A DNA stretch of 64,000 nucleotides from Erwinia typographi (GCF_000773975.1 NZ_JRUQ01000027.1:62001-126000), one strand, 5' to 3'. Shown: positions 22,181-32,715, counted from the stretch's first letter. Translations and numbers: made by a program. The notes: a model not told the origin generated them from the sequence alone.

Positions 22181-22267
22181 GCCGTGGTGGTGGAATTGGT
22201 AGACACGCTACCTTGAGGTGGTAGTGCCCGCATGGGCTTACGGGTTCAAGTCCCGTCCTCGGTACCA
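22181..22267 (+). tRNA. leuU: tRNA-Leu (anticodon GAG)
   Basis: The 87-nt gene includes encoded CCA. The anticodon stem CTACC / GGTAG holds the loop TTGAGGT with GAG. A long class II variable arm (GCCC-GCAT-GGGC) and the T-loop TTCAAGT are intact. The acceptor stem GCCGTGG against CCTCGGT has a T-T opposition at pair 5-68; as I recall, E. coli leuU has A-T there. The remaining pairs are normal apart from a G-T at 1-72, which is also in E. coli. Confidence 0.95.
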
Positions 22268-22326
22268 AATCTCAGTTTTGCTTGCATTTTATGCAAGATC
22301 GGCGTAGTATTTGCCACGTTTTCGGA

Positions 22327-22403
<77 letters not shown>

Positions 22404-22531
22404 CTTTCCCTTAGAGTTCTTTTTCAAATATACTGTATGCATCGAACGGCGCATGTCAGCGGATTTTGAAAAAAATTCTTTTGGATTGTGCCGAACCGCC
22501 AGAGTCTTGGCGTACAGGGTCCAGTCGCATT

Positions 22532-22556
22532 AAGCCCCGATTTATCGGGGTTTTTT
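22532..22556 (+). terminator. First intrinsic terminator before rimP
   Basis: The stem CCCCGA / TCGGGG with loop TTTA is followed by TTTTTT. It lies between metY and rimP and is the first of two. Confidence 0.88.
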
Positions 22557-22577
22557 GTTATCAGGAAACAGCATACT

Positions 22578-22598
22578 GGGCTATTAAGCCCTTTTTTT
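22578..22598 (+). terminator. Second intrinsic terminator before rimP
   Basis: The stem GGGCT / AGCCC with loop ATTA is followed by seven T. It ends only 17 bp before the rimP start, so it could also act as an attenuator for the rimP-nusA-infB operon. Confidence 0.82.
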
Positions 22599-22615
22599 AT
22601 GTCTTGGGGGTGGCC

Positions 22616-23068
22616 TTGTCCACATTAGAGCAAAAATTAACTGAGCTGATCGCGCCACCGGTAGAAGCGCTGGGCTTCGAGCTGGTCGGTATCGAGTTCA
22701 TACGCGGTCGCACATCCACGTTGCGCATCTATATTGATAGTGAAGATGGCATCAATGTTGACGATTGTGCTGATGTTAGCCACCAGGTAAGCGCCGTATT
22801 CGATGTTGAAGACCCGATTACCGTCGCTTACAACCTTGAAGTTTCCTCACCAGGCCTTGAGCGCCCACTCTTTACCGCTGCGCATTATGCACAATTTATC
22901 GGCGAAGAAGTGAGCCTGGTGCTGCGTATGGCCGTTCAAAACCGCCGCAAATGGCAGGGCATCATTAAATCTGTTGAAGGTGAAATGATCGCTGTTGCCG
23001 TTGAGGGTCACGACGAAGTGTTCGCGCTGAGCAACATTCAGAAAGCGAACCTGGTCCCCCACTTTTAA
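22616..23068 (+). CDS. rimP: Ribosome maturation factor RimP
   Basis: RimP acts early in 30S assembly. The reading from TTG at 22616 (STLEQKLTE) gives 150 residues, as in E. coli, with a GGGGGTGG ribosome-binding motif just upstream. An open frame further upstream runs through two terminators and is not credible. The family blocks [17 protein letters not shown] and [13 protein letters not shown] are intact. It heads rimP-nusA-infB-rbfA-truB. Confidence 0.95.
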   Translation: MSTLEQKLTELIAPPVEALGFELVGIEFIRGRTSTLRIYIDSEDGINVDDCADVSHQVSAVFDVEDPITVAYNLEVSSPGLERPLFTAAHYAQFIGEEVSLVLRMAVQNRRKWQGIIKSVEGEMIAVAVEGHDEVFALSNIQKANLVPHF

Positions 23069-23092
23069 AAGTCCGGATTGAGGCATACCAGG

Positions 23093-24580
23093 ATGAACAA
23101 AGAAATCTTAGCTGTAGTTGAGGCTGTGTCGAACGAGAAATCACTCCCGCGCGAAAAGATTTTCGAAGCGCTGGAGAGCGCACTGGCCACGGCGACCAAG
23201 AAAAAGTATGAGCAGGAAATCGACGTGCGCGTCAGCATTGACCGCAAAAGCGGCGATTTCGACACCTTCCGCCGTTGGGTGATCGTGGATGAAGTCACCA
23301 TGCCAACGCGTGAAATTACGCTGGATGCGGCCCGCTATGAAGACGAAGCGCTGAATCTGGGCGAGTTCGTGGAAGACCAGATCGAATCCGTCACCTTTGA
23401 CCGTATCACTACTCAGACGGCCAAACAGGTTATCGTGCAGAAAGTGCGCGAAGCGGAACGCGCGATGGTCGTCGATCAGTTCCGTGAGCAGGAAGGTGAG
23501 ATCATCACCGGCGTGGTGAAGAAGGTTAACCGCGACAACATCTCTCTGGATCTGGGCAGCAACGCCGAAGCCGTCATCATTCGTGAAGACATGCTGCCGC
23601 GTGAAAACTTCCGTCCGGGCGACCGTATTCGCGGCGTGCTGTACGCCGTGCGTCCAGAAGCTCGCGGCGCTCAGCTGTTTGTCAGCCGCTCTAAGCCGGA
23701 AATGCTGATCGAACTGTTCCGCATTGAGGTGCCGGAAATCGGCGAAGAAGTGATTGAAATTAAAGCCGCCGCACGCGATCCGGGCTCCCGAGCCAAAATC
23801 GCGGTGAAAACCAACGACAAGCGCATCGACCCGGTCGGCGCCTGCGTAGGGATGCGTGGCGCGCGAGTTCAGGCAGTATCCAGCGAGCTGGGTGGCGAGC
23901 GTATTGATATCGTGCTGTGGGATGATAATCCTGCGCAGTTCGTGATCAACGCTATGGCCCCGGCGGATGTTGCCTCTATCGTGGTGGATGAAGACAACCA
24001 CACCATGGATATCGCTGTTGAAGCCGGTAACCTGGCTCAGGCGATTGGCCGTAATGGTCAAAACGTACGTTTAGCGGCCCAGCTAAGTGGTTGGGAGCTG
24101 AACGTGATGACGGTCGACGATCTGCAGGCTAAGCACCAGGCTGAAGCCCATGCTGCCATCGACGTCTTTACCAAATATCTCGATATTGATGAAGATTTCG
24201 CCACGGTTCTGGTAGAGGAAGGTTTCTCCTCTCTCGAAGAGCTGGCGTATGTTCCAATCAACGAGCTGTTGGACATTGACGGTCTTGATGAAGAGACAGT
24301 AGAAGCGCTGCGCGATCGTGCGAAAAATGCGTTAACCACCCTGGCGCTGGCGAAAGAAGAGAGCCTGGGCGACAACCAGCCGGCAGAAGATTTGCTGAAT
24401 CTGGAAGGTCTTGATCGTGAGCTGGCATTCAAGCTGGCAGCGAAAGGCGTCTGTACGCTGGAAGATCTTGCCGAACAGGGTGTTGACGACCTGTCAGATA
24501 TTGAAGGCCTGAATAGTGAAAAGGCCGGTGAGCTGATTATGGCTGCACGTAATATCTGCTGGTTCGGCGACGACGCGTAA
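23093..24580 (+). CDS. nusA: Transcription termination/antitermination factor NusA
   Basis: NusA binds RNA polymerase and modulates pausing, termination and lambda/rrn antitermination. From MNKEILAVV the protein has 495 residues, as in E. coli; five extra in-frame codons upstream are not conserved. Domains in order are the RNAP-binding N-terminal domain (1-125), S1 (about 135-200), two KH domains (about 230-345, with [12 protein letters not shown] and [13 protein letters not shown]), and two helix-hairpin acidic repeats near 365-420 and 440-495. The acidic repeats are enterobacterial type and bind the alpha CTD and Nun/N. Confidence 0.97.
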   Translation: MNKEILAVVEAVSNEKSLPREKIFEALESALATATKKKYEQEIDVRVSIDRKSGDFDTFRRWVIVDEVTMPTREITLDAARYEDEALNLGEFVEDQIESVTFDRITTQTAKQVIVQKVREAERAMVVDQFREQEGEIITGVVKKVNRDNISLDLGSNAEAVIIREDMLPRENFRPGDRIRGVLYAVRPEARGAQLFVSRSKPEMLIELFRIEVPEIGEEVIEIKAAARDPGSRAKIAVKTNDKRIDPVGACVGMRGARVQAVSSELGGERIDIVLWDDNPAQFVINAMAPADVASIVVDEDNHTMDIAVEAGNLAQAIGRNGQNVRLAAQLSGWELNVMTVDDLQAKHQAEAHAAIDVFTKYLDIDEDFATVLVEEGFSSLEELAYVPINELLDIDGLDEETVEALRDRAKNALTTLALAKEESLGDNQPAEDLLNLEGLDRELAFKLAAKGVCTLEDLAEQGVDDLSDIEGLNSEKAGELIMAARNICWFGDDA

Positions 24581-24604
24581 TAAACTGTAGCAGGAAGGAA
24601 CAGC

Positions 24605-27292
24605 ATGACAGATGTAACGGTAAAATCGCTGGCCGCAGAGATTCAGACCCCGGTAGAACGCCTGGTACAGCAATTCGCTGATGCAGGGATCCGCAAGTCT
24701 GAGACAGATTCTGTGACGCAGCATGAAAAAGAAACGCTCCTTACCCATCTGAATCGCGATCATAACGGCGGTACAGGTAAACTGACTCTGCAGCGCAAAA
24801 CGCGCAGCACCTTGAATGTTCCCGTCACCGGGGGTAAAAGTAAGTCGGTACAAATTGAAGTCCGCAAAAAGCGCACCTATGTAAAAGGCGATGCTGCAGA
24901 AGCTGAACAGGCAGAAGCAGAGGAGCAGGCACAGCGTGAAGCGGAAGAACTGGCTCGTCGCGAGGCTGAAGAAAAAGCCAAGCGCGAAGCTCAAGAGAAA
25001 GCGAAGCGTGAAGCCGAGGAGCAGGCTAAACGTGAGGCAGCTGAGAAAGCCAAACGTGAAGCAGCGGAAAAAGACAAAGTGAGCAATCAACCTACCGATG
25101 AAGTAACCCGGGCGACGCAATCCGACAAAGCCCGTCGCGAAGCAGAAGCTGCCGAACTGAAGCGTAAAGCTGAAGAAGAAGCGCATCGCAAGATTGAAGA
25201 AGAAGCGAAGCGCGTAGCGGAAGAGGCTCGTAAAATGGCTGAAGAAAAAGGCACCGAGTGGACCGAGGCGAAGGAAGTTGAAGACACTTCTGATTACCAT
25301 GTAACCACATCTACCCACGCTCGTGCGGCTGAAGACGAGAACGATGCGCAGGTTGAAGGCGACCGCCGCTCTCGTGCTGCCCGTCCGGCTAAAGCGCCTC
25401 AGCGTAAGAAAGGCAACAAGCATTCTGAAGCGAAAACTGACCGCGAAGAAGCGCGTGCGCAGTTCCGCGGCGGTAAAGGCGGCAAGCGTAAGCCAAGCAG
25501 CCTGCAGCAGGGCTTTAACAAACCGGCTCAGGCCGTTAACCGTGACGTTATCATCGGTGAAACCATCACCGTAGCGGAACTGGCTAACAAAATGGCGGTT
25601 AAAGGCTCTCTGGTCATCAAAGCGATGATGAAAATGGGCGCGATGGCGACCATTAATCAGGTTATCGATCAGGAAACTGCCCAGCTGGTTGCGGAAGAGA
25701 TGGGTCACAAAGTGACGCTGCGCCGCGAGAACGAGCTGGAAGATGCGGTAATGAGCGATCGTGATACCGATGCGGCCCACGAATCCCGTGCGCCGGTGGT
25801 CACTATCATGGGTCACGTTGACCACGGTAAAACCTCGCTGCTGGACTATATTCGCTCCACCAAAATCGCCTCTGGCGAAGCGGGCGGCATTACTCAGCAC
25901 ATTGGTGCTTACCACGTTGAAACCGACACCGGTATGATCACCTTCCTGGATACCCCGGGCCACGCCGCGTTTACCGCAATGCGTGCTCGTGGCGCTCAGG
26001 CAACGGATATCGTTATCCTGGTGGTTGCTGCCGATGACGGCGTGATGCCGCAGACTATCGAAGCTATTCAGCACGCTAAAGCGGCGAAAGTGCCGGTTGT
26101 CGTGGCGGTTAACAAGGTCGATAAGCCAGATGCTGACCCGGACCGCGTTAAAAACGAACTCACCCAGTACGGCATCATTCCGGAAGAGTGGGGCGGCGAA
26201 AATATGTTTGTTAACGTGTCCGCCAAAGCGGGGACTGGTATTGATGACCTGCTTAACGCCATTCTTCTGCAGGCGGAAGTGCTGGAGCTGAGCGCGGTTC
26301 GTCAGGGTATGGCAAGCGGCGTGGTGATCGAATCCTTCCTCGATAAAGGACGTGGTCCGGTTGCTACCGTGCTGGTGCGCGAAGGGACGCTGAACAAGGG
26401 CGACATCGTGCTGTGTGGCTTTGAGTATGGCCGCGTGCGAGCGATGCGTGACGAGCAGGGTCGTGAAGTGATGGAAGCGGGTCCTTCGATCCCAGTGGAA
26501 ATCCTTGGCCTGTCGGGCGTTCCGGCTGCGGGCGATGAAGCTACCGTGGTGCGTGACGAGAAGAAAGCCCGTGAAGTTGCGCTGTATCGTCAGGGCAAAT
26601 TCCGTGAAGTTAAGCTGGCTCGTCAGCAGAAATCTAAGCTGGAAAACATGTTTGCTAACATGACCGAAGGCGAAGTGTCTGAGCTGAACATCGTGCTGAA
26701 AGCGGACGTTCAGGGTTCTGTTGAAGCGATCTCCGACTCGCTGATGAAGCTGTCCACCGACGAAGTGAAAGTCAAAATCGTGGGTTCCGGCGTGGGCGGT
26801 ATCACCGAAACCGACGCAACCCTGGCGGCGGCTTCCAATGCGATTCTGGTTGGCTTCAACGTTCGTGCCGATGCTTCTGCCCGTCGCGTGATTGATTCGG
26901 AAAGCCTGGATCTGCGTTACTACTCCGTCATCTATAACCTGATCGACGAAGTGAAGCAGGCGATGAGCGGAATGCTGACGCCGGAATATCAGCATCAGAT
27001 CACCGGTCTGGCTGAAGTTCGTGACGTGTTCAAATCACCTAAGTTCGGCGCTATCGCTGGCTGTATGGTGACGGAAGGGAACATTAAGCGTCACAACCCC
27101 ATCCGCGTGCTGCGTGACAACGTGGTTATCTACGAAGGCGAGCTGGAATCCCTGCGCCGCTTTAAAGATGACGTTAACGAAGTCCGCAACGGCATGGAGT
27201 GTGGTATCGGCGTGAAGAACTACAACGATGTGCGCGTTGGCGATATGATCGAAGTGTTCGAGATTATCGAGATCCAGCGTACTATCGCTTAA
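24605..27292 (+). CDS. infB: Translation initiation factor IF-2
   Basis: IF2 is the GTPase that brings fMet-tRNA to the 30S subunit and promotes subunit joining. The 895 residues compare with 890 in E. coli. An IF2-N domain (1-50) is followed by a charged, repetitive Glu/Ala/Lys/Arg helix region (about 96-230). The G domain has [13 protein letters not shown] and NKVD, and domains II-IV end in IEIQRTIA. An internal GTG at 25079 fits the shorter IF2 start of E. coli. It shares this window with the initiator tRNA gene metY. Confidence 0.97.
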   Translation: MTDVTVKSLAAEIQTPVERLVQQFADAGIRKSETDSVTQHEKETLLTHLNRDHNGGTGKLTLQRKTRSTLNVPVTGGKSKSVQIEVRKKRTYVKGDAAEAEQAEAEEQAQREAEELARREAEEKAKREAQEKAKREAEEQAKREAAEKAKREAAEKDKVSNQPTDEVTRATQSDKARREAEAAELKRKAEEEAHRKIEEEAKRVAEEARKMAEEKGTEWTEAKEVEDTSDYHVTTSTHARAAEDENDAQVEGDRRSRAARPAKAPQRKKGNKHSEAKTDREEARAQFRGGKGGKRKPSSLQQGFNKPAQAVNRDVIIGETITVAELANKMAVKGSLVIKAMMKMGAMATINQVIDQETAQLVAEEMGHKVTLRRENELEDAVMSDRDTDAAHESRAPVVTIMGHVDHGKTSLLDYIRSTKIASGEAGGITQHIGAYHVETDTGMITFLDTPGHAAFTAMRARGAQATDIVILVVAADDGVMPQTIEAIQHAKAAKVPVVVAVNKVDKPDADPDRVKNELTQYGIIPEEWGGENMFVNVSAKAGTGIDDLLNAILLQAEVLELSAVRQGMASGVVIESFLDKGRGPVATVLVREGTLNKGDIVLCGFEYGRVRAMRDEQGREVMEAGPSIPVEILGLSGVPAAGDEATVVRDEKKAREVALYRQGKFREVKLARQQKSKLENMFANMTEGEVSELNIVLKADVQGSVEAISDSLMKLSTDEVKVKIVGSGVGGITETDATLAAASNAILVGFNVRADASARRVIDSESLDLRYYSVIYNLIDEVKQAMSGMLTPEYQHQITGLAEVRDVFKSPKFGAIAGCMVTEGNIKRHNPIRVLRDNVVIYEGELESLRRFKDDVNEVRNGMECGIGVKNYNDVRVGDMIEVFEIIEIQRTIA
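25079..25081 (+). promoter_or_regulatory. Internal GTG start for a short IF2 form
   Basis: Codon 159 of infB is GTG within KDKVSNQ. It is the same residue context as the E. coli IF2-2 internal start (GTG, codon 158). The third E. coli start, an AUG seven codons on, is GTA (Val) here. Confidence 0.6.
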
Positions 27293-27318
27293 CGGTCGCC
27301 TGAACATGTGACTTATTT

Positions 27319-27338
27319 GGGAGGCCTCTGCGCCTCCC
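27319..27338 (+). other. RNA hairpin between infB and rbfA
   Basis: The stem GGGAGGC / GCCTCCC has a six-base loop and no following T-run. It lies between infB and rbfA and may be an RNA processing or stability element rather than a terminator. Confidence 0.6.
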
Positions 27339-27360
27339 GAATTATTTGGAGAGTATTATT

Positions 27361-27768
27361 ATGGCGAAAGAATTTGGTCGCCCACAGCGGGTCTCGCAGG
27401 AACTGCAAAAAGAGATCGCCGTCATCTTACAGCGTGAAATCAAAGATCCTCGTCTGGGCATGATGGTTACCGTGTCTGGCGTTGAGGTTTCGCGCGACCT
27501 GGCCTATGCCAAAGTGTTTGTGACCTTCCTCAACGATAAAGACGAAGACGCTATCAAAGGCGGCCTGCGTGCGCTGGGCGATGCTTCTGGCTTTATCCGT
27601 ACGCTGCTGGGCAAAGCCATGCGCCTGCGCATCGTGCCTGAACTGACCTTCTTCTACGACAACTCGCTGGTGGAAGGGATGCGCATGTCGAATCTGGTGA
27701 CTAACGTGGTCAGAAACGACGCCGAGCGCCGGGGACCGCAGGAAGAAGAAGACAAGAAGGAAGACTGA
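27361..27768 (+). CDS. rbfA: 30S ribosome-binding factor RbfA
   Basis: RbfA binds pre-30S particles and is needed for 16S 5'-end maturation, especially in the cold. From [11 protein letters not shown] the protein has 135 residues (E. coli 133); GGAGAG lies eight bases before this ATG, while five earlier in-frame codons would overlap it. The KH-like core [19 protein letters not shown] and [15 protein letters not shown] are intact, with a highly acidic tail. The stop overlaps truB by one base. Confidence 0.96.
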   Translation: MAKEFGRPQRVSQELQKEIAVILQREIKDPRLGMMVTVSGVEVSRDLAYAKVFVTFLNDKDEDAIKGGLRALGDASGFIRTLLGKAMRLRIVPELTFFYDNSLVEGMRMSNLVTNVVRNDAERRGPQEEEDKKED

Positions 27769-28712
27769 TGAGCCGTCCTCGTCGTCGCGGACGCGACGTT
27801 CACGGCGTTCTGCTGTTGGACAAACCGCAGGGGCTTTCGAGTAACGATGCCCTGCAGAAGGTGAAGCGGTTGTTCACGGCAAACCGTGCTGGCCACACTG
27901 GCGCGCTGGACCCTCTGGCGACCGGTATGCTGCCGATTTGCCTGGGAGAGGCCACCAAGTTCTCTCAGTATCTGCTCGACTCCGACAAACGCTACCGGGT
28001 CATTGCCCGCCTGGGTCAGCGTACCGATACTTCTGATGCTGATGGGGCGATTATCAGCGAGCGCCCGGTGAACGTCACTCAGCAGCAGCTGGAGAGCGCA
28101 TTAGAGCGCTTCCGTGGGGAAACCCAGCAGGTACCGTCGATGTACTCCGCGCTCAAGTATCAGGGGCGTAAACTGTATGAATATGCCCGTGAAGGCATTG
28201 AGGTGCCGCGCGAGGCCCGCAGCATAACGGTCTACGAGCTGAAATTTATTCGCTGGGAAGGCGACGAGCTGGAGCTGGAAATTCACTGCTCAAAAGGGAC
28301 CTACATTCGCACCATCACCGACGATCTCGGCGAGATGCTGGGTTGCGGCGCCCATGTGATTTATTTGCGTCGGCTACAGGTCGCCACCTATCCCATCACC
28401 CGAATGGTTACGCTGGAGCAGCTGGCCGAGCTGAGTGAGGAGGCCTTCCGCACCGAACGCTCGCCAGCGGAATTGCTCGATCCATTACTGATGCCGATGG
28501 ACAGCCCGGCCGCCGATTACCCCGTGGTGAACCTGCCTGTGGTTGTTTCGGCTTACTTTAAGCAGGGAATGCCGGTGCAGGCTGCCAATGCCCCCGCCTC
28601 CGGGCTGGTGCGGGTAACGGAAGGCGATGAGCGCAAGTTTATCGGCATGGCTGAAATTGCTGAAGATGGCCGCGTGGCGCCACGCAGGCTGGTTGTAGAA
28701 TATTCCAACTAG
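27768..28712 (+). CDS. truB: tRNA pseudouridine-55 synthase TruB
   Basis: TruB makes the universal pseudouridine 55 in the tRNA T-loop and also acts as a tRNA chaperone. At 314 residues it equals E. coli. Catalytic Asp48 lies in [11 protein letters not shown]. Other family blocks are [33 protein letters not shown] and [11 protein letters not shown]-terminal PUA-like domain is present. It ends the nusA operon; rpsO follows with its own promoter. Confidence 0.97.
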   Translation: MSRPRRRGRDVHGVLLLDKPQGLSSNDALQKVKRLFTANRAGHTGALDPLATGMLPICLGEATKFSQYLLDSDKRYRVIARLGQRTDTSDADGAIISERPVNVTQQQLESALERFRGETQQVPSMYSALKYQGRKLYEYAREGIEVPREARSITVYELKFIRWEGDELELEIHCSKGTYIRTITDDLGEMLGCGAHVIYLRRLQVATYPITRMVTLEQLAELSEEAFRTERSPAELLDPLLMPMDSPAADYPVVNLPVVVSAYFKQGMPVQAANAPASGLVRVTEGDERKFIGMAEIAEDGRVAPRRLVVEYSN

Positions 28713-28716
28713 CCAT

Positions 28717-28745
28717 TTGCGTAAGCTTCTGGCTAAGAGTAGAAT
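28717..28745 (+). promoter_or_regulatory. Sigma-70 promoter of rpsO
   Basis: TTGCGT (28717-28722) and TAGAAT (28740-28745) are 17 bp apart. The site begins 4 bp after truB and lies 75 bp before rpsO, where E. coli rpsO also has its own promoter. Confidence 0.8.
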
Positions 28746-28820
28746 AATGCGGCTTTACCATTGGGTTGCTGAATTAGAGATCGGCACCTGTACATTTATC
28801 TTATAATTTGGAGTTGTATC

Positions 28821-29090
28821 ATGTCTCTAAGTGTTGAAACTAAAGCGCAGATCGTTGCTGATTACGGTCGCGATGCGAATGACAGTGGTTCTACCGAAGT
28901 TCAGGTTGCTTTGCTGACCGCACAGATTAACCATCTGCAGGGTCACTTCTCTGAGCACAAAAAAGACCACCACAGCCGTCGCGGTCTGCTGCGTATGGTT
29001 TCCCAGCGTCGTAAGCTGCTGGATTACCTGAAGCGTAAAGACGTTGCACGTTACACCAGCCTGATCGAACGTCTGGGTCTGCGTCGCTAG
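28821..29090 (+). CDS. rpsO: 30S ribosomal protein S15
   Basis: S15 is a primary 16S rRNA-binding protein and also represses its own mRNA through a pseudoknot in E. coli. The 89 residues include [20 protein letters not shown] and the rRNA-contacting [19 protein letters not shown] segment. A TTGGAG ribosome-binding site precedes the ATG. A strong terminator lies 80 bp downstream, before pnp, but read-through into pnp is known in E. coli. Confidence 0.98.
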   Translation: MSLSVETKAQIVADYGRDANDSGSTEVQVALLTAQINHLQGHFSEHKKDHHSRRGLLRMVSQRRKLLDYLKRKDVARYTSLIERLGLRR

Positions 29091-29170
29091 TCTTAGGGTT
29101 TGCCGCGGTCGTTTCGGTGCAGTCTGATACCCGGAAAAGATCAACAGGCAGATTCGTGCAAGTTTTGCTG

Positions 29171-29197
29171 AAAAGGGGCCTTTATGGCCCCTTTTTT
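29171..29197 (+). terminator. Intrinsic terminator between rpsO and pnp
   Basis: A ten-base stem AAAAGGGGCC / GGCCCCTTTT with a five-base loop has six T at its end. It separates rpsO from the pnp leader. Confidence 0.93.
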
Positions 29198-29269
29198 CAG
29201 GTGAGCGGCAGCATTTCAGGTCAAACTATTGTATTGTTGCTGGGTGTGATCTTCAGTTGCAGAGTTTCG

Positions 29270-29323
29270 CGCGGCTAATGAGAGGCTTTGTCCCATAAGG
29301 GATTAGGGTTGTCATTAGTCGCG
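29270..29323 (+). promoter_or_regulatory. Long hairpin in pnp leader (RNase III-type site)
   Basis: CGCGGCTAATGA (29270-29281) pairs with TCATTAGTCGCG (29312-29323) through 12 positions with one G-U. The enclosed 30 bases can pair further. In E. coli a hairpin at this place is cut by RNase III and then degraded by PNPase for autoregulation. The rpsO-pnp gap is otherwise about 300 bp without a protein gene. Confidence 0.75.
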
Positions 29324-29391
29324 AGGATGCAGATGAGGATTTAAAATTAACGGCAGGGTCAGTGCCTTGCCAGGACGTTAAGGACATTATT

Positions 29392-31527
29392 TTGCTGAAC
29401 CCGATCGTAAGAAAATTCCAGTATGGTCAGCATACCGTCACTCTTGAGACTGGTATGATGGCTCGCCAGGCAACGGCCGCCGTAATGGTAAGCATGGACG
29501 ACACCGCCGTGTTCGTGACCGTTGTAGGCAAAAAAACCACCAAGCCAGGCCAGGACTTTTTCCCGCTGACCGTAAACTACCAGGAGCGTACCTACGCTGC
29601 CGGTCGTATTCCGGGCAGCTTCTTCCGTCGTGAAGGCCGTCCGAGCGAAGGCGAAACGCTGACCTCGCGTCTGATTGACCGTCCGGTTCGTCCACTGTTC
29701 CCGGAAGGGTTCATTAACGAAGTCCAGGTGATTGCTACCGTGGTTTCCGTTAACCCTCAGGTCAACCCTGATATCGTGGCGATGATCGGCGCTTCTGCCG
29801 CGCTGAGCCTGTCAGGCCTGCCGTTTAATGGCCCAATTGGCGCCGCGCGCGTCGGCTACATCAACGACCAGTACGTGCTGAACCCAACGACCGATGAGCT
29901 GAAAGAAAGTAAGCTGGATCTGGTTGTTGCCGGTACTCAGGGTGCCGTACTGATGGTTGAGTCTGAAGCTGAAGTACTGAGCGAAGACCAGATGCTGGGC
30001 GCGGTGGTCTTTGGCCACGAGCAGCAGCAGACCGTGATCGAGCAGATTAACTCGCTGGTTGCTGAAGCGGGCAAACCACGCTGGGACTGGCAGCCAGAAG
30101 CCGTCAACGAAACGTTACAGGCTCGTATTGCCGCGCTGGCTGAATCCCGCCTGAGCGATGCCTACCTGATCACCGAGAAGCAGGAGCGTTATGCTCAGGT
30201 TGACGTGATCAAATCTGAAACCACGAAAGCTCTGCTGGCCGAAGATGCGACCCTGGACGAAGCTGAAATTGGCGACATCCTGCACGCGCTGGAGAAAAAC
30301 GTGGTGCGTAGCCGCATCCTGCGCGGCGAGCCGCGTATCGATGGCCGTGAAAAAGACATGATCCGTGGTCTGGACGTGCGCACTGGCGTGCTGCCGCGTA
30401 CTCACGGCTCCGCGCTGTTCACCCGTGGTGAAACCCAGGCCCTGGTTACCGCGACGTTGGGCACCGCTCGTGACGCGCAGAATCTGGATGAGCTGATGGG
30501 CGAGCGCACCGACAGCTTCCTGTTCCACTACAACTTCCCTCCGTACTCCGTGGGTGAAACCGGTATGGTTGGGTCGCCTAAGCGTCGTGAAATTGGTCAC
30601 GGTCGTCTGGCGAAGCGTGGCGTGCTGGCAGTCATGCCTAAAGCCGATGCGTTCCCTTACACCGTTCGCGTAGTGTCAGAAATTACTGAATCTAACGGCT
30701 CTTCTTCAATGGCTTCCGTTTGCGGCGCTTCTCTGGCGCTGATGGATGCTGGCGTGCCGATCAAAGCTGCCGTAGCCGGTATTGCGATGGGGCTGGTGAA
30801 AGAAGGCGACAACTTTGTGGTTCTGTCGGACATTCTGGGTGACGAAGATCATCTGGGCGACATGGACTTTAAAGTAGCCGGTAGCCGTGAAGGTATTACC
30901 GCGCTACAGATGGATATCAAAATTGAAGGTATCACCCGCGAAATCATGCAGGTGGCTCTGAACCAGGCTAAGGGCGCGCGTCTGCACATCCTCGGCGTGA
31001 TGGAACAGGCTATCAGCACCCCGCGCGGCGACATCTCTCAGTTCGCTCCGCGTATCCATACCATCAAGATTAGCCCGGACAAGATCAAAGATGTGATCGG
31101 TAAAGGCGGCTCCGTTATCCGTGCGCTGACTGAAGAGACCGGCACCACCATCGAAATCGAAGATGACGGTACGGTGAAAATCGCGGCCACCGACGGTGAT
31201 AAAGCGAAATATGCCATCCGTCGCATCGAAGAGATCACCGCAGAAATCGAAGTAGGGCGCATTTACAACGGTAAAGTGACCCGCATCGTAGACTTTGGCG
31301 CCTTCGTTGCTATTGGCGGCGGTAAAGAAGGTCTGGTGCACATTTCTCAGATCGCTGACAAGCGCGTAGAGAAAGTCACTGACTATCTGCAGATGGGCCA
31401 GGAAGTGCCGGTAAAAGTACTGGAAGTTGATCGCCAGGGCCGCGTGCGCCTGAGCATCAAAGAAGCGACCGAGCAGGCGGCAGAGCCTGAAGCGGACGCG
31501 GCGCCTGCAGCTCCTGAAGCAGAATAA
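29392..31527 (+). CDS. pnp: Polyribonucleotide nucleotidyltransferase (PNPase)
   Basis: PNPase is the phosphorolytic 3'-5' exoribonuclease of the RNA degradosome. A TTG start at 29392 ([10 protein letters not shown]) with AAGGA eight bases upstream gives 711 residues, matching the E. coli enzyme; a longer in-frame ATG reading is unlikely. Two RNase PH domains flank an alpha-helical linker, followed by KH ([16 protein letters not shown]) and S1 ([13 protein letters not shown]) domains and an Ala/Glu/Pro tail. It is followed by nlpI, as in E. coli. Confidence 0.97.
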   Translation: MLNPIVRKFQYGQHTVTLETGMMARQATAAVMVSMDDTAVFVTVVGKKTTKPGQDFFPLTVNYQERTYAAGRIPGSFFRREGRPSEGETLTSRLIDRPVRPLFPEGFINEVQVIATVVSVNPQVNPDIVAMIGASAALSLSGLPFNGPIGAARVGYINDQYVLNPTTDELKESKLDLVVAGTQGAVLMVESEAEVLSEDQMLGAVVFGHEQQQTVIEQINSLVAEAGKPRWDWQPEAVNETLQARIAALAESRLSDAYLITEKQERYAQVDVIKSETTKALLAEDATLDEAEIGDILHALEKNVVRSRILRGEPRIDGREKDMIRGLDVRTGVLPRTHGSALFTRGETQALVTATLGTARDAQNLDELMGERTDSFLFHYNFPPYSVGETGMVGSPKRREIGHGRLAKRGVLAVMPKADAFPYTVRVVSEITESNGSSSMASVCGASLALMDAGVPIKAAVAGIAMGLVKEGDNFVVLSDILGDEDHLGDMDFKVAGSREGITALQMDIKIEGITREIMQVALNQAKGARLHILGVMEQAISTPRGDISQFAPRIHTIKISPDKIKDVIGKGGSVIRALTEETGTTIEIEDDGTVKIAATDGDKAKYAIRRIEEITAEIEVGRIYNGKVTRIVDFGAFVAIGGGKEGLVHISQIADKRVEKVTDYLQMGQEVPVKVLEVDRQGRVRLSIKEATEQAAEPEADAAPAAPEAE

Positions 31528-31541
31528 AGTCAGACCATTAA

Positions 31542-31565
31542 GCTCTCCATGCTGGCATGGAGAGC
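31542..31565 (+). other. Hairpin between pnp and nlpI
   Basis: The perfect ten-base stem GCTCTCCATG / CATGGAGAGC with loop CTGG has no T-run after it. It may protect the pnp 3' end or weakly attenuate read-through to nlpI. Confidence 0.6.
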
Positions 31566-31653
31566 GGGTTCATCGCGAGGGCAGGACGACACCTTGTGCA
31601 CGGCAGGCGGATGAAAGGATAGTCATCCCATTGTTTGTATTTGGGAGTGGGAA

Positions 31654-32538
31654 ATGAAGCCTTTTTTGCGCTGGTGTTTCGTTGCGACAGCTTTAACGCT
31701 GGCAGGATGCAGCAACTCGGATTGGCGTAAGAACGAGACTCTGGCTGTTCCGTTGCAGCCTACGCTGCAACAGGAAGTCATTCTGGCGCGTATGGAACAA
31801 ATTCTTGCCAGTCGATCCCTGAGCGATGATGAACGCGCACAGCTGTTATATGAGCGCGGAGTGTTGTATGATAGTCTGGGTTTGAGAGCGCTGGCGCGAA
31901 ATGATTTTTCATTAGCGTTATCTGTCAGACCCGATATGCCTGAAGTATTCAATTACTTAGGCATATATTTAACGCAGGCAGGCAATTTTGATGCTGCCTA
32001 TGAAGCGTTCGATTCTGTACTTGAGCTTGATCCAACTTACAATTATGCGCATTTAAACCGCGGTATCGCCCTGTATTACGGCGGAAGGTATAAATTAGCG
32101 CAAGATGATCTGCTGGCGTTTTATCAAGACGATCCTAACGATCCTTTCCGTAGCCTGTGGCTGTATCTCGATGAAAGCGAGATGAACGCCGACAAGGCAA
32201 AAGTAGCGCTTCAACAGCGTTATGACAAAGCGGTCAGAGACCAATGGGGATGGAATATTGTCGAGTTCTACCTGGGCAACATCAGTGAAAGTAAGCTGAT
32301 GGACAGTCTCAAGGCGGACGCAACGGATAACACCTCGCTCGCTGAACATCTCAGTGAAACCAACTTCTATTTAGGTAAACATTACCTAAGTCTGGGGGAG
32401 AAGGACGACGCAGAAGCGTTGTTCAAGCTGACGGTCGCCAACAACGTTCATAATTTTGTTGAGCACCGATATGCATTGTTGGAGCTGGCGCTACTCGGCC
32501 AGACACAAGACGATTTATCAGAATCTGACCAGCAATAG
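31654..32538 (+). CDS. nlpI: Outer-membrane TPR lipoprotein NlpI
   Basis: NlpI is a lipoprotein scaffold that partners with Prc protease and binds peptidoglycan endopeptidases, such as MepS, in E. coli. At 294 residues it equals E. coli. The signal peptide ends in the lipobox LAGC with Cys19; the next residue is Ser, which favours outer-membrane sorting. TPR helices run from about 60 to 135 (for example [21 protein letters not shown]) and again near the C-terminus. It is functionally related to DacB in peptidoglycan turnover. Confidence 0.96.
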   Translation: MKPFLRWCFVATALTLAGCSNSDWRKNETLAVPLQPTLQQEVILARMEQILASRSLSDDERAQLLYERGVLYDSLGLRALARNDFSLALSVRPDMPEVFNYLGIYLTQAGNFDAAYEAFDSVLELDPTYNYAHLNRGIALYYGGRYKLAQDDLLAFYQDDPNDPFRSLWLYLDESEMNADKAKVALQQRYDKAVRDQWGWNIVEFYLGNISESKLMDSLKADATDNTSLAEHLSETNFYLGKHYLSLGEKDDAEALFKLTVANNVHNFVEHRYALLELALLGQTQDDLSESDQQ

Positions 32539-32642
32539 CTGACGAACTTTTATCGCCCTTTTTTTCGAAATGTCATCATCTTAGCGGATGAGGGCTTTCT
32601 TGTTCGTCGAAACCACTAATTTGAGCCGGTTCACACTTTTTG

Positions 32643-32699
32643 ATGAAAATGACTGAATGTTTTCACGACGAGTTATGTAGACTGGCCGCCGCAATCTAA
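32643..32699 (+). CDS. yrbN: Small protein YrbN, shortened form
   Basis: An 18-codon frame encodes [18 protein letters not shown]. This matches the start of the E. coli small protein YrbN, which as I recall is 26 residues and runs into the deaD start. Here a TAA ends it 16 bp before the deaD ATG. A second in-frame ATG (M3) could also be used. The frame lies in the deaD leader just after a poor ribosome-binding region. Its conservation suggests a role in deaD translation, which is inference. Confidence 0.7.
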   Translation: MKMTECFHDELCRLAAAI

Positions 32700-32715
32700 G
32701 AGGCACATGTACTAC

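Noticed and set aside
24494..26995. An 833-codon open frame on the minus strand opposite infB
   Set aside because: It is an antisense shadow of the GC-rich infB gene. Its translation is low-complexity (Phe/Arg/His-rich) with no domain, and infB on the plus strand is certain.
29091..29391. SraG-type small RNA between rpsO and pnp
   Set aside because: E. coli has such an RNA in this gap, but apart from the rpsO terminator and the pnp hairpin I see no separate promoter-terminator pair.
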